A stretch of 64,000 bases of DNA from Crocodylus rhombifer (Eukaryota; Chordata; Crocodylia; Crocodylidae), in assembly GCA_038503035.1 (NCBI GenBank), contig JAVSML010025229.1, positions 62,001-126,000 of the forward strand, given 5' to 3'. Of this stretch, positions 44,998-57,254 are shown piece after piece. The number at the start of each line of letters is the position of its first letter. The first letter of the stretch is position 1. The notes beneath the pieces were generated by a model that had not been told where the DNA came from, ran no database searches, and worked only from the letters and a program-made list of their open reading frames with translations. Both the position numbers and the translations under genes were made by a program.

Positions 44998-46150
44998 TTT
45001 CATAGATTTCATAGACGCTAGGGCTGGAAGGGACCTTGGAAGATCTTTGAGTCCAGCCCCCTGCCCAAGGGGCAGGAAGTCAGCAGGGGGCATAGGATCC
45101 CAGCAAGATAAACGTCCAAATGTCTCTTGAAAGTGTTCAAAGTAGATGCTTGAACCATGTTCAGCAGCAGTCTATTCCAGACCTTGGGGGCTCGGACAGT
45201 AAAGAAGTTCTTCCTTATGTCCATCCTGAAATGGTCATAGAGGAGTTTGTGACCATTCAATCTTGTCAGCCCTTGTGGCACTCTGGTGAACAGATGTTCC
45301 CCCAGATCCTGATGAGCACCGCTGATAAATTTATAGGTGGCCACCAGATCACCCCCGAGCCTGCACTTTTCCAGGCTGAAGAGCCCTATGGCTCTCAGCC
45401 TCTCATCATAAGGTCTATTTTCCTGACCTCTGATCATGTGCGTGGCTCTTCTTTAGACTCTCTCAAGCTTCTCTGCATCCTTTTTGAATTGTGGAGCTCA
45501 AAATGGGATGCAGTACTCCAGCTATGGCTTCACCAAGGCTAAATACAATGGGAGAAAGACGTCCTGGGATTTGCTTGAGAAGTATCTATGGATGCAAGCC
45601 AATGTTTTGCTCACTTTACTAGCTGCAGCATCGTATTGCAGGCTCATGTTCATCTTGTGGTCAACCATGACCCCCAAGTCCCTTTCATCCGTAGTGCTAG
45701 CCAGAGTAGCACCGATGAGTCTATAAGCATGCTGTGCATTTTTCTTCCCGAAGTGGAGAACCTTGCATTTTTTGGTGTTAAACACCATCAAGTTCTCATC
45801 TGCCCATTTCCTAAGCCTGTCAAGGTTAGCTTGGATTGCCTTCCTGTGCTCAGGTGTGGACGCTTTACCCCAAAGTTTGGTGTCATTGGTGAACTTAGTC
45901 CACTACTGATACCAATGTCCACGTCATTAATGAACATTTTGAATAGCGTTGGCCCAAGAACAGAGCCTTGAGGGACCCCACTGGTCACAGGGCACCACAA
46001 CAATTGACTTCTATCAACCACCGCCCTCTGGATCTGACCACAGAGCCAATTCCCTAGCCAGCGGATTGTGGTGGAGCCGAGGCTACAGTTAGCCAGTTTT
46101 GCTAAGAGGTGATCATGGGATACCAGATCAAAGGCTTTTTTAAAGTTGAG
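44998..46150 (-). mobile_element. CR1 LINE, 5'-truncated, degenerate
   Basis: 3' end at the left: TTTCATAGACGCTAGGGCTGGAAGGGACC. On the minus strand the RT part reads KAFDLVSHDHLLAKLAN near 46130, then VTSGVPQGSVLGPTLFKMFI (45900-45990). The catalytic FADD is degraded to FTND near 45885. MMVFNTKKCKVLHFG and LGVMVDHKMNMSLQ follow (45650-45790), then FSLEKCRLGGDLVATYKFI (45330-45390). Frames of 77-139 codons survive, separated by shifts. A different, older CR1 lineage from the copy at 41214. Confidence 0.88.
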
Positions 46151-46221
46151 ATGAGGGGCTTGTTTTTGAACCAGACAGTTGCATCTTGGTTTTTAAGCTC
46201 ATCAAAGCTGTGATTACTTAG

Positions 46222-46476
46222 GCCCTGAGACCAGATATAGGCATTACACTTTTACCAGTATAAGTGATTAGGAACCAGTCTGTTCTCATAACAGAAGAGA
46301 AATTTGGCAAGCATGGACTGGTTTTAAAATGGTGGAATCCAGTTTAAGATTTGCCTCCTCCCCACCCACCAAAGGACGAATGAGTTTTCTGTTCACTACT
46401 AATCTAAAATATGCTGCTTATAGAAAAATGCGTAACTTAGCTCTAGTATACCTCGGGCCTTTTGAATGTCTGTACC
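46222..46476. mobile_element. Degenerate, shortened copy 3 of the AAACCGGTTT TIR element
   Basis: Starts GAGACCAGATATAGGCATTACAC and contains ACCAGTATAAGTGATTAGGAACC and GGACTGGTTTTAAAATGG, which match the first 100 bp of the elements at 36511 and 47565. It ends CTTTTTGAATGTCTGT-like (TTTTGAATGTCTGTACC). The middle is mostly missing. Confidence 0.55.
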
Positions 46477-46479
46477 AGC

Positions 46480-47560
46480 CTCAGTGTGCGGGAAGGGAGC
46501 TGAGGTGGCTGTATTTTATGTAGGACCAGTAATTTATTATTTGTGCTTGGCGGTGCCTGTTGTCTCTGAGCCAGCAGTGGCTGACATTGGAAATCTTGGC
46601 CTCTGCAATTCCAGGACTGCCCTAAGTTATAGCCAGCTTTCTTTCACTACCCTCTCCCCCTGCATCCACCCCCCCAAAACAAATTGTTCCAGGAACTGAG
46701 ACTAGATGGAGTATAGTACCTCTCCCACCTCCCTCCCCAGCCGTGTGTTTTATACAGGGGCTGGGATTTCACAATGCTAAGTTAAGCATTAATTAAGCAG
46801 TGTGCTCTGTTTTCACTCAGAAAGGTGCTTTGCTTTTTCATCTGCACCAACCTGAGACCGAACCAGATGGACAGCCCAAAACTAAACAGCAGGGAAAATA
46901 ACTTCAGAATGAGCATCTAGCAAAAACCAGCCCTGCTATTGACCTCAGTCATAACACTGTAAATGGGGAATAGTACTGGTGAAATATCTGTTATCCCTGT
47001 TAGCCAGAATCAGGTCCACTACCATAACAGCATACGCCGAGAGAATCAAAACTTTTCAAAGCAGCTACCAATTAAAACTATTTGCATATCCAAAAATAAA
47101 AAAAAGACAGGGCAGCTGAACACTGACCCCCATGCCAAATGTCATGAAAATTCATTTTCTTTCCTCAGCAGGAAAGAACAACAAAATTGTTGTCATATCC
47201 TGTTAAAAAAAAAAACCTAGGAAATTTGCTGATTAAAAACTCCTATGTTATCTCAACATCCAGTTTGCCTCGCAGTATCATGTGCCTTCCAAAATGTTCA
47301 GCAAACCTCCAAACTCTGATAATTAGAAAAGAAAGAACTAAGGTAAATGCCCATACGGCCTAAAACTTGCATATGTGCCTTGGGAATGATCTGAATGTAT
47401 AGGCTGCATTTATTGCATTAGGTATGGATGCATTGTATCACAGAAGAATTACTTGGGAGAGGCTGCAACTCCCTGCCTCCCGCTGGGGAGGGCTCCAAGT
47501 CTTTTTCATGACCTGCCCTTCTGTGTGTTTGATCTCAGGATAGAGGTGCATGTGTCCCTT
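46480..47560. other. Gene-free stretch, no recognisable element
   Basis: Frames of 64-85 codons without domain. Nothing further could be supported. Confidence 0.45.
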
Positions 47561-47564
47561 CAGG

Positions 47565-48775
47565 CTAGGGACAGATAATACACATAAACTGGTTTAAGTG
47601 ATCAGAAACTGGTTTAAACTTGTAACATAACAAATGTTCAGCGCACATAAACTAGTTTGAAAATGGCTGAAACCAGTTTGAGATAAACCTGGTTGAATGT
47701 AGTATATCAGACTTAACTGATATGGGTCAAACCGGTTTATGCAATGTCTGTCCAGACCCTTTGCTGGTTTAAGATAAACCAGACACCCCCAGCATCCCAG
47801 CAGGATCTCTGGGCTGTACTGAGCTCTCTGCTCCACAGCAGAGGTGGCCCTTCCCCTCTGCTCCATGGCTGCAGCTCCAGCAGAGACTTGCAGGCACAGC
47901 AGCGTCTGCCTGGTTTCTCCCTGCTAAGCAGGGATTATTCCCCATCCCCTCTGCCTTACACAGACACCTCAGCATTAGCTAGCATGCCACATGCTGGCTA
48001 CGGTCTATGCTGTGGGAGTGGACAGGCAGACAGGCTTTTTGGAGCTAATCAACAGGTAACTTAATGTCCTTCCTTAGAAAAGCTGTTTAAAAAGAACTCC
48101 ATTAGTTAATGGAGAGAGGCTTTGTTTTCTTACTGGGTTGATAAACACTGAGGTAGGGGTGATAAACACTCCCTGCTGGGCTACTTAGGAGGTGTGGGGG
48201 AATAATCAGAGCATCATGTGGGGTCTGGCTACACCCCCTTTAGCTCAGCCCTGTGTAAGGGAAGAGAGAGCTGCTCCAGAAGAGACTTGTGACACAGAGC
48301 ATGTCTCTGGCTACTCTTAAGCAGAGATTATTCCCCCCCTCCCCTCTGCCTTACACAGACACCTCAGGCAAACAGGCTTTTTGGATCTAATCAACAGGTA
48401 ACTTAATGTCTTCCTTGGAAAGGCTGTTTAATAAGAGCTTCATTAGTTAATGGAAAGAGGCTTTGTTTTCTTAATGGGTTGATAAACACTGTGATAGGGG
48501 TGATAAACATTCCCTGCTAGGCTACTTAGGAGGTTTGGGGGAATAATCAGGGCATCCTGTGGGGTCTGGATACACCCCCTCAGCTCAGCCCAGCCCTATG
48601 TAAGGGAAGAGAGAGCTGGTCTAGCACCCCCCAGCTTCTAGCTTGAGCCCTGCAAGCATGTGCCTGAATTTCTGGGATGTCTGTCTGGTTACAAAACTGA
48701 TTTAGCCTAGCCAGGTTAGACTAACCGGCAGATTGAATCAATTCAGGCTCAGGCTTTTTGAATGTCTGTCCCTAG
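47565..48775. mobile_element. TIR element with AAACCGGTTT motifs, copy 2 (1211 bp, internally duplicated)
   Basis: Ends CTAGGGACAGATAATAC and AATGTCTGTCCCTAG. The first ~580 bp match copy 1 (36511-37334) closely. An internal block of ~390 bp is present twice in tandem: the first from about 47935 (TTCCCCATCCCCTCTGCC) and the second from about 48327 (TTCCCCCCCTCCCCTCTGCC). Both contain CTCAxCxxACAGGCTTTTTGGA, CATTAGTTAATGG and TTGATAAACACTG. This accounts for the extra length. No gene. Confidence 0.75.
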
Positions 48776-48779
48776 CTTC

Positions 48780-50655
48780 AAGTATCTAGCATGCTGCATC
48801 CCTGTGGTGAGATGAGTTCTGTAGGTTGTGTTTGTTGTGGGATATGGGGGCTTCCTAGCCCTGGCGGTTGTCAGCAGTGATGTGAACGCTGGGTGTGGAA
48901 TTTTTGGGTTTAAGACGTAGCAAGGGCTAAATGAAAATTCACTGTTCCATGCCCTCCTAAGGGTGAGGGGGTATAGAAGTTAGCAACTTTTGGCTGTTTC
49001 CTACAACTGCTCCTACTGCCTCTACAAGTCACTGAGATGTATTCATGCTGGCTGTGCAATATGGAGATGCATGTTGCCTTCATAAGCTGCTATTCTAGGC
49101 TAATGTGCAAGGAGATAAAAATCATGAAGACCCACTAGCTGGTGAGAGGAAGATCCTGAAAGGTATCCTATATGGAAAATCCTGAACAAATCCCATTTAG
49201 AAAATGATAGTCATCTTCCAAGAGTATGGGAATGCACTATAGGCATCGTGCACCAATCTCAGAAAAACTGACTCCTGCTTTAGAGCACAATACAGTGGTT
49301 AAACAAATCTATTAGAAGAGAAATCTTTCAGGACTAAATAACTTTTTTTTTTAGCATAATATGCATTGAAAATTAATCAAGATTGGTTCTCTTATTCTTA
49401 TTCAGTTTTCCAGGGCTTCTTCAAAACTGAACAGTATATTATCCAGTTTGATTATCCTTTTTAAAATAAGAAACTAGGTTGGTCTGTCAGATTCTTACAT
49501 GTAGGTCTCTTCTATTGTGGAAAAGCTGAGGTTCAGCTTCAGACTTTCCTGAGTTCAACCCTAGGGTTTGGCCTTACCCATTACAGGGACATGGCAGCTT
49601 CTATATTTGGACCTGGATGTGGATTTGACCTTCTGCAAAGCTTAGGAGTGTCACTGGTTTCACTTATCTCAGCTGCAATCTGCAGGTTGCAGATATCACT
49701 GCTAATCCATTGAGCATTGTTATTTATCATAAAAGAAAATATAGGCACTTGTAGATTCACCAAGGTAATTTTCTCATGCTTGGATGTTTATCCCATCAGT
49801 TCACTGCCTTTTGTCTTCACAACAGGAAACAGAAGGGTCACGACCAGTTATGGTTTTATCAGACATAATTGTGAAAGTCTTTAAAGAGTCTTCTTGTTTT
49901 CTGGAAGGCTAACAAGGCATTCAGAGTTTCAGGACTGTCCTTCATAACTATAAATATCAACCGCTGCTTTACCAATGACCAGTTGCAGGGATTTGAAACA
50001 ATTGCTCTGTCCAAACTCAACACCTCCTCCATTCAGGGTACTGCACTGTGCCTGTCTGCTGGCCTCAAGTTCCCAGCAATATGGTGCATTGTGGATTCAG
50101 ATTTGAATTGTCACAAGAGAGTTCAGTACTCAGAGACAGTGAAAGTTACTTGGATTTGGAGCCTAACTCACTTCGGCTCCACTGAAAGACATAACATTTA
50201 GGAGTCACAGGGGGCCTGCTTCCTTTTTGTCGTCCCCTTGGGAGCCCCTAAACTCTGTAAACCTGAGTGTGTGCTTACCCACCCACTCACAGAGACAGTA
50301 TTGGTTCATTTCCACCAAAATTAACCATTTAGTGTCAGCAGTTCTGGAGGGCTTCCTCCATGAAACACGATCAGCAAATCCTGAATCCTGCCCCTCAGCG
50401 ACAACTTTAATGACTCTGATAAAGCTGGATTCTTGGGTATTACAGTGTCACAAACTATTATAAAATCTGTCAGTTGATTCAATTACTGTTTCTTTTCATT
50501 TGTTTTATAAGCCCATAAATTCACTACTGACAAGACTTCCTTCCTTTTCAGCCAGGAGAAGGTTCATTAATTTACTGCCTGCCAGCAGACATAAATGTAT
50601 ACCTGAGCTCATACAGATTTGGGGTTTAAAAGCCTCACTGTATATTTAAGGAGCT
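48780..50655. other. Gene-free stretch, no recognisable element
   Basis: Frames of 60-78 codons only. CTGAGGTTCAGCTTCAGACTTTCCTGAGTTCAACCC (49526-49562) may be a decayed SINE head, not certain. Confidence 0.4.
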
Positions 50656-50659
50656 GAAA

Positions 50660-50800
50660 AATAACTGTAGGGCTGGAAGGGATCGCAGGAGGTCACTGAG
50701 TCCATCCTGTTGTTCAAGGCAAGCTCATATCGGTCCAAGCCATCCCAGATAAATACCTGTCTCACCGGCACTTACCCACTGTAGAAATAATAAGGGTCCT
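50660..50800 (-). mobile_element. CR1 LINE 3'-end fragment, old
   Basis: ACTGTAGGGCTGGAAGGGATCGCAGGAGGTCACTGAGTCCA is the reverse complement of a CR1 3' end, followed by diverged 3' UTR-like sequence to about 50800. Confidence 0.7.
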
Positions 50801-51002
50801 TATTTCCTCATGACTCTACTGGGAGCTGGGAGTACTTAGTGTTTCACTAAACAGAAGCCAAACTCAATAAACCAAAGTTCTGCCCAAGATAATATGAGCA
50901 AATTATGTATTACCAATAAATGTGATTAACTGTGAAAGCCTGGCTCTTGAAAATGGTATTGAAATGTCCTTACTTTTTGAGAAAACCTTTACAGTAGCAG
51001 AA

Positions 51003-51195
51003 TGATCCGGTGGCTCAGTGTATTAGGGTAAAACCCAACAAATCTTGATTCTGTGCTATCACCGGACTCCTGAATGACCTTGACAAAGTCTCTTGGGTTC
51101 AGTATCCTCATGTGCAAAATTGGGTTAATGACAGTGGCCTCCTTTTTAAAGCCCTTTGAGATCTACTGATGAAAAGCACTAGGCAACATTTTTAA
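51003..51195 (+). repeat. Amniote MIR-type SINE, nearly full length
   Basis: Head GGTGGCTCAGTG...CTTGATTCTGTG, core CTGAATGACCTTGACAAAGTCTCTTGG, then CTCATGTGCAAAATTGGGTTAATGACAGTGG and CCCTTTGAGATCTACTGATGAAAAGCACT, all in MIR order. Confidence 0.7.
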
Positions 51196-51209
51196 GCCAC
51201 TGCTGGTAG

Positions 51210-51325
51210 AGATGTCACCTTGCTGGGGTCACCTGACCCCCAGTTATCTTTCCTGCTTGGTGCAGGGGCCTGGACCCCATGATCTTCCAAGGTCCCCTCC
51301 ATCCTTACAATCTACAAATCTATAA
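51210..51325 (+). mobile_element. CR1 LINE 3'-end fragment
   Basis: CACCTTGCTGGGGTCACCTGACCCCCAG...CATGATCTTCCAAGGTCCCCTCCATCC...ATCTACAAATCTATAA is a short CR1 3' UTR and terminus. Confidence 0.8.
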
Positions 51326-51329
51326 TGGT

Positions 51330-53571
51330 ATTGCAGAGCTCTGTGTGAAACCGAATGATTCAAACTCATGGAAGCAGCTTCCCAACTGCTATTAGTATAA
51401 TCTGAACTATATTACTTATATTGCACTATATTGCCTCCTAGGAGTGCCTGAACTCTGCTCCCACTCCCAATCAGTGTGCATTTATAATTGTTCCAATGAA
51501 TTCAGTAGGGTTTTGGATTTACATCTGTGAACGTGGGTCAGAATTTGGCCCACTGTTTATGTTACTACAGGTTTTGGCCTAGGAATTCCCCTGGTTCCTG
51601 GTTGGGATTTGTCCTGCTGTGTCGTGTCTCCCCCGCACTCAACCTCCCATCAGCTCTTATTTTGTTATTCTGGATCTCTGTGAAGGATCTGCTATTGTAA
51701 AGCTCAACAGTACTTTTGGCAAATAGCATGAATTTGCCCAGGGGCAAATTCCTCTGGAAGGCTTGTTTGCATTGTGGAGGGTCCACATTCCAGCAGAGCA
51801 GCGGATGACACCGAGCTGCTGAAGGAAGTTTAGCTGGAAAGTGGCGGCATGTGAGGATACAGCTGGAGGCACTTGCATTCTCACCTAGTCACAGCCTGTG
51901 TTTTACTCCCAGTCCTCACCTTTATCTTAGACTGGCAGGCAAAGGGTCAAAATAGCATTCGTGTGGATCTTTCCCTAGGGCAGAGGTGGGCAGAGGCAAG
52001 ATTTTTGTCTCAGTTGCGCTGAGGTGACAGCTGAGGAGTTACTCTGAAGAGAACAGAAGATTGTCCCAGAAGGAATTTTATTGTATCCCCTGTGTAATAC
52101 CGTAAATAAACTTGACGCCTGATTTAAAATGCAGTTGCTACTTAAAAGGAAAGAGGGAATGTGTCTTGTATCTCCTGGTCACTGCCGGGTTGAGCTGTGC
52201 AAACATTCATTAGCATCACAGGAGTACCTAGAGGCTGACTTCTGGCAGTAGAGGTAACCACATGATAACAACTGGCAACAACAGCTTTGCCTAACCCCTG
52301 AATGGACACGAGTGATTTCTTGGCTCATGTCTCCTCCCTAACCATGGCTTCCTCTTGAACCTTGCTTAGATGAAAGAGGGTTTAGTGGTTTGGGAACTAG
52401 TCAGTGATCATGGAGACCTAACTTCTACTGTTTACTTCCCTGACACAGCAAGGGAGGCCTCTTATGGCCGAGAACTCTTTGCCCAGCTCTGCTCTTACCA
52501 CAGGTGCCATGCCTTTTTGTGGGATTTGGGCAGGTTACTCAGGATAGGTATACAGTGTGGTCTCAGTGCTTTCCAGAGGGATGCTCCCAGGCACAACCCA
52601 CCATCTTGCTTCTGCTTGCATGCACCAAACTTTGCAATGCAGCAGTGAACCTACTCTGCAGCTGGTCAGTCACCACAAATGCTTTCAAGGTCTCTGGAGA
52701 CAGAAAGGTCTTGAGAGCAGCCCCCAGAGGAAGCCCAGAACTCCATTGCTGCATTTCTGTATTTGGCTTGTGGGGAGCAGGAACGGGTTGGTAAGGCATG
52801 CTAAGAAGCATCTCTCCTTGAGATTGTTGTAGAAACAGTGCTCACATTCCCTTCATTTTTCAGTAGTGTAAAATGGGAGTCATGGCACTTACAGGGGTGC
52901 TGGGAAGCTAAATACAATAAAGATTGTGCAGAGCTCAAACACTGCAGCAGTGGAAGCCATATCAGTACCCCAGACAGGACTGTTCATACTCCCAACTACT
53001 TGCTATGCGAGTGTTCCCACATCCTCCCCCCAGTGGGTTCCCACAGTGCTTTCACTCCAAAATACCATGGCCTGCAGGAGGTGTCCTCTAAGACAAAAGG
53101 CTTTTTAATAACAGTTTCCTTTGGGCTTAGAGTGTTTTCTTGTGCCAAACCACACCCAAACACAGAAGACCTTTTATCCTGCCCTAAGTGGTGCAGATCC
53201 TAGCTGGGGGGGCATTATGCTGTGTGAGGGCTCCTTTTCTGGTTTTGACCTGGGAGCTCATTATAATGACTTCTTCCAGTGAGAAGCAGGGCCATGGTAA
53301 AGAGGAACAAAGATTCCTTGTCATCTAAGTGGATCACATGAGAAGGATTTATGAAGATGATGTTGGTGCCAGACTTAATTGAATGCCATCTAGTAAAAGA
53401 AAACTCACTGACTCTTAGATATGATCGTATTACTAAAGAGGCCTGTTGATGTCTCCAGTGGTGTGTGTGAGATCTTTGGTGAACAGATAAGTAATCCATA
53501 TGCAGAGATCTAATTCGCATCCATCACTCTCTGGGTGATAATAGCAATGGGAGTTGTTCCCAGTAGAGATG
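51330..53571. other. Gene-free stretch
   Basis: TTTAGTGGTTTGGGAACTAG...GGAGACCTAACTTCTACTG (52380-52430) may be a MIR head. Frames of up to 121 codons (52838-53203) show no domain. Nothing else could be supported. Confidence 0.4.
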
Positions 53572-53579
53572 CTGTAGTA

Positions 53580-53764
53580 CGGGGCGGGCAATAATATTGG
53601 GCAGAGGGCCGCTTACTGAGTTTTGGCATGCCATCGGGGGCAGAATGACAGGCAGCCCAGGGCAGATAAATATTAATTTTCTAAATTTTTTAGGGGCTCT
53701 GTGGGCTGGATAGAATGGGCTGGTGGCTGTATCTGGCCCCGGGGCTGCATTTTGCCCACCACTG
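53580..53764. mobile_element. hAT-type MITE, 185 bp, sister of the copy at 38377
   Basis: Left CGGGGCGGGCAATAATATTGG and right CATTTTGCCCACCACTG are inverted ends. Flanks CTGTAGTA (53572-53579) and CTCTAGTA (53765-53772) form an 8-bp duplication with one mismatch. The interior shares TTACTGAGTTTTGGCA, ATGACAGGCAGCC and AATATTAATTTTCTAAAT with the 38377 element. Confidence 0.82.
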
Positions 53765-53774
53765 CTCTAGTACT

Positions 53775-54828
53775 TTACCTGAATTCTCTCTTCCCCCCTC
53801 CCTTTTTTCACTGTCTTCGGAGCAAGATAAAAACTGATACAGACGGTCAGCTCTGGGGCTGAGGGGCAAAGGGCAGCAAAGAGGAAAAGCGGTGGAGGAA
53901 GCTTGAGGCCACAATAAGTCTCTTCCAAAGAATTCATTTTTCACAAGGAGATCAATGGGGTCAGAAGCCCTCCAGAGGCTCATTTCAGTGATTTGCAGGT
54001 TATTTTCTATTATTCCTTTAAGTAGTAAATAACTGACTGACCTGGTCACACCCTGTGCAGTGTTCCCCACATTTCCAGCTCACTGGAATAAATGTCCCTG
54101 GCAAGAGCTTGCACTGGGGGGGTCAAAGATGTTTGTGCTGTGAGGCGGTATTTGTGAACATCAGTTGGTGACATAGCAGGGGAGGCCTCTTCTGACCACA
54201 GCTCTGCTTTTAGCCATGAGACCATGAAATCTTACATCTGCACCCAGCTGATGGCAGCTGCTTCTAAGGTCTCATCCCAAGGCCCCCAGTCTGCAACTGC
54301 TCAGCATTCAGTGGGTGAGCCATGCTTCACAAGGATAAAGGCCTGGCTCCGCATATGTCTGCCTTGAGCCAGTGGGCATCAAACAGGAGGCATAGACCCT
54401 CCTGGTTTAGAAAGCCAGTAGTTTTTAGGGCATGTCTCAGTCAGTGTGCCCTGACTAAGTCACACATCTTGATAGAAACAAGCAGATTTCCCAGTGTTTG
54501 GCACTGGGCCTGCTCTGTTTAGATTCCAGATCTGCCCTTGTTCTTTACTATCTCAGAGGCTGGTTATGGGCAGCCAGGGGGCTATCAGCCTGCAGGCACT
54601 GTTGCGAGACTGGCATCCCAGCCACAACAACAGCGATAACAATATGCCTGGCAGCGCGTTTGCCTCCATACAAATATTAAGCACTTCATCTACTCAACCC
54701 CTCTGCAAAGGAAGCATGATCAACTCCCCTCTCCAGAGAGGGAGGAAGAGAGGGTCAATGACTCAGCCCAAAGCACAGAGAGATGAGGAACAGATAAAAG
54801 GCTAGCAGAGTGGTCAAAGGGCCAACAG
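53775..54828. other. Gene-free stretch, no recognisable element
   Basis: A 126-codon minus frame (53690-54070) overlaps the MITE and shows no domain; others reach 103 codons. Nothing further could be supported. Confidence 0.4.
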
Positions 54829-54829
54829 A

Positions 54830-54970
54830 GAGCTTAGAGGACGTTGGGCAAGTCACTTATCATTGTGTGACCTGGCTCTGTGCCTCATTTCCCTTGTCAG
54901 CAAAATGTGATTGGCAATGACACTTCTCTACCTCACATGGCTGTTGGGATGCAGTCAAATACAGGGCCAC
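54830..54970 (+). repeat. MIR-like SINE
   Basis: GTTGGGCAAGTCACTTATCATTGTGTGACCTGG, then GTGCCTCATTTCCCTTGTCAGCAAAATGTGATTGGCAATGACAC and CTACCTCACATGGCTGTTGGGATG follow the MIR core and 3' pattern. A 66-bp part of it is repeated at 55729-55794. Confidence 0.65.
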
Positions 54971-55394
54971 ATAACTACTACAGTTAGATGGCCACAGGCC
55001 TTTTTTATGTCCATCACAGCAATGTAACACTGGTATCAGGGGAACTGCTGATGACGAGCAATCTGGTGGGACCCCTGACACACTCTTTCCCCACTGAAGG
55101 AGATTAAATGACAGTCACAGTCACCCCCCAGCACATCATGGCAGAAAACAGACCAAGTATCAGGTCAACACCTTTACAACTGAGCCAGCCTTCCTCCACT
55201 AACCAGCCCCTAAAACTGTTGTGTTACAGTACTTCTCTACCATACAGTTACATATCCTTAGCTAGTAGCTACACAAACATTATAAAAAGTAAACTTGCTC
55301 TCATTGACACTGCCTTGTCTTTGGGTCTGCTTCAAGATGAGTGGAGATAATGGGAATGTTCCTGCCCCATTGTATGGGCCTTGGCTCACTCCCT

Positions 55395-55605
55395 ATATGC
55401 TGGTCACATCTATATGAGATGCTGATTGCGCAGTAGTGTAGCAGGAAGCATGGTGTGACACTAGTGTGCAGTAGTAATGAGCTACTGCACTGTCAGAATC
55501 ACCTAAAAGTTGTTTGATGATGATACTGTGCAGTAACTCTGGTTACTGTGTAGTCATTTAGTACTTTAGTATACACGAGTACTCAATAACTGTGCAGCTA
55601 TCCTT
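55395..55605. mobile_element. MITE with TACTGCGCAGTA-type motifs, copy B
   Basis: Opposite in direction to the copy at 26048-26250. Shares GTTACTGTGTAGTCATTTAGTAC (reverse complement of the copy A centre) and repeats GCAGTAGTGTAGCAG, GTGCAGTAGTAATGAG and ACTGTGCAGTAAC. Confidence 0.5.
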
Positions 55606-55728
55606 TTGCTTTACCCTTAGTTTCAATGACAGGAAGGTGGACTGTTTCTAATCTGGTTTCTATCTTATATCTTATCCATTTAAGATGTTAACTCCCATAT
55701 CCTAGCTGTAGCCATTGGGCCACTGAGC

Positions 55729-55794
55729 ATCATTGTGTGACCTGGCTCTGTGGCTCATTTCCCTTGTCAGCAAAATGTGATTGGCAATGACACT
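55729..55794 (+). repeat. 66-bp duplicate of a MIR core segment at 54859-54924
   Basis: Sixty-five of 66 bases match the earlier copy (GTGCCTC against GTGGCTC is the only difference). The sequence on either side differs, so it is a local copy-paste event rather than two independent SINEs. Confidence 0.85.
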
Positions 55795-55799
55795 GTATT

Positions 55800-57250
55800 T
55801 ATATTACACCATCAGCCAAAGGCCCCAGCTGGGACCATTGTAAAAGGAGCTGTGCAGATGCGTAATGTGAGACAGTCCCTGTCCCTAGAGCTTTCAAGAG
55901 TACCTCACCTGATTTAGGGAAATGCACCCCATTAACTTGTGGTTCTAAATTGCATAGGATTTTTTTTTATTTCTACTTTAAATAGGCAGAATAGACATAG
56001 GGCAGGAAGGGAAACAGGCCAGGACGAGTGAAGTGACTGGCCCAAGGATATGTTACAGCACAATGACTGTAACAGACACAGGAGTGGCACCAACACCTCT
56101 TAAGTCCCACCCAGGTGCAAAGTCCCCTGCACAACAGAGGCATAGCAAGATATTTCAGCACCCTAGTTAGAACATGTGTGGGGTATATTGTACTGAGTGC
56201 TGGGGAATGAAGGATTGAAGGGGTGAGCACAATCTTACCTACTACAGCTTCTGCAGCAGCAATGACACGAGCTACTGTGGCTGAAGGACACACTCCCCAC
56301 ACACTGGCTGCAGTAACATCTGCAGCACAGGCTCCTTGAGAACCACCATTCTGGCACCCTCTCTAATTTGGTACCTGGGGCTAGTGCCCCAATCAATCAC
56401 CTACCTCTGGTTATGTTACTGCTGTGGAATAGGGTAGGAGTTTTGGAGGAAGGGGTTAATTTTCCATTGGAGCTGGAGAATAAACACAAGAGACACATTT
56501 CTAGGGGCCTTGGGTTTGTACCAGCATCCTTTGAAAAACAATTTAAATGTAACTTGAGGGTGGCACTCCAAGTGCTTCTCTGTGTGGTGAGCTGTTTAAT
56601 ACCATCTTAAGTCCCTCTCTAAAACCAATGAGAGAAGCTGCTCTTAGATGCTTTGGTGGGCTGAGACATTTTGGACCTAGTTGTAAAAAATGTTGTCTAC
56701 AAAATATACAGTCATGTATGCATGAGCCCAGAGCCTCTAGTGGGAAGAAATGGGTCTTTCTGTGGGCAAGTAGAGAGTTGTGTGTAAAAACAGGTTTGAA
56801 TATGTTCGAGCAAAGAGATTTTTTTTTTATTTGGATCTCTAGGTTCTTGTCCCAATTTCTCTTTTCCCCTCCTATTTCTCTTTTAATGTCATTTGTATTA
56901 ATTAGTATTGGCCCTGGTAAAGTTGCACTTAGTCCTAAAATACTGACATGTCTTCCAAAATGTCTCTACAAAATAAGCAAAGCTGAGAAAATGCATCATT
57001 GAATCAATGGCAATTGGAAAAATTGCCCATGAGGGATGTTGCACTTAGAAAGTGATATATCAAAGAAGAGCAAGAGCTTTAAATTCACAGGAAATCCCAT
57101 CAAGAATTTTCTGGTGAGACACAAGACATCCCAATGACAAGTCTAAGTGTCAGAAGTAGGAGATTAAAGACTGTATCCTCAGAGATTGTGAGGAAAGCTC
57201 TATCACCACGAAGAGTCAACTCACAGGCTCATTTGGCGATAACTTGATAG
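55800..57250. other. Gene-free stretch, no recognisable element
   Basis: Frames of 80-124 codons (such as 56628-57002) have no recognisable domain. Nothing further could be supported. Confidence 0.4.
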
Positions 57251-57254
57251 AACC

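Noticed and set aside
45120..45542. 140-codon plus frame
   Set aside because: Antisense of the CR1 reverse transcriptase at 44998-46150.
52838..53203. 121-codon plus frame
   Set aside because: No recognisable domain and no supporting signals; length is within chance expectation for this much DNA.
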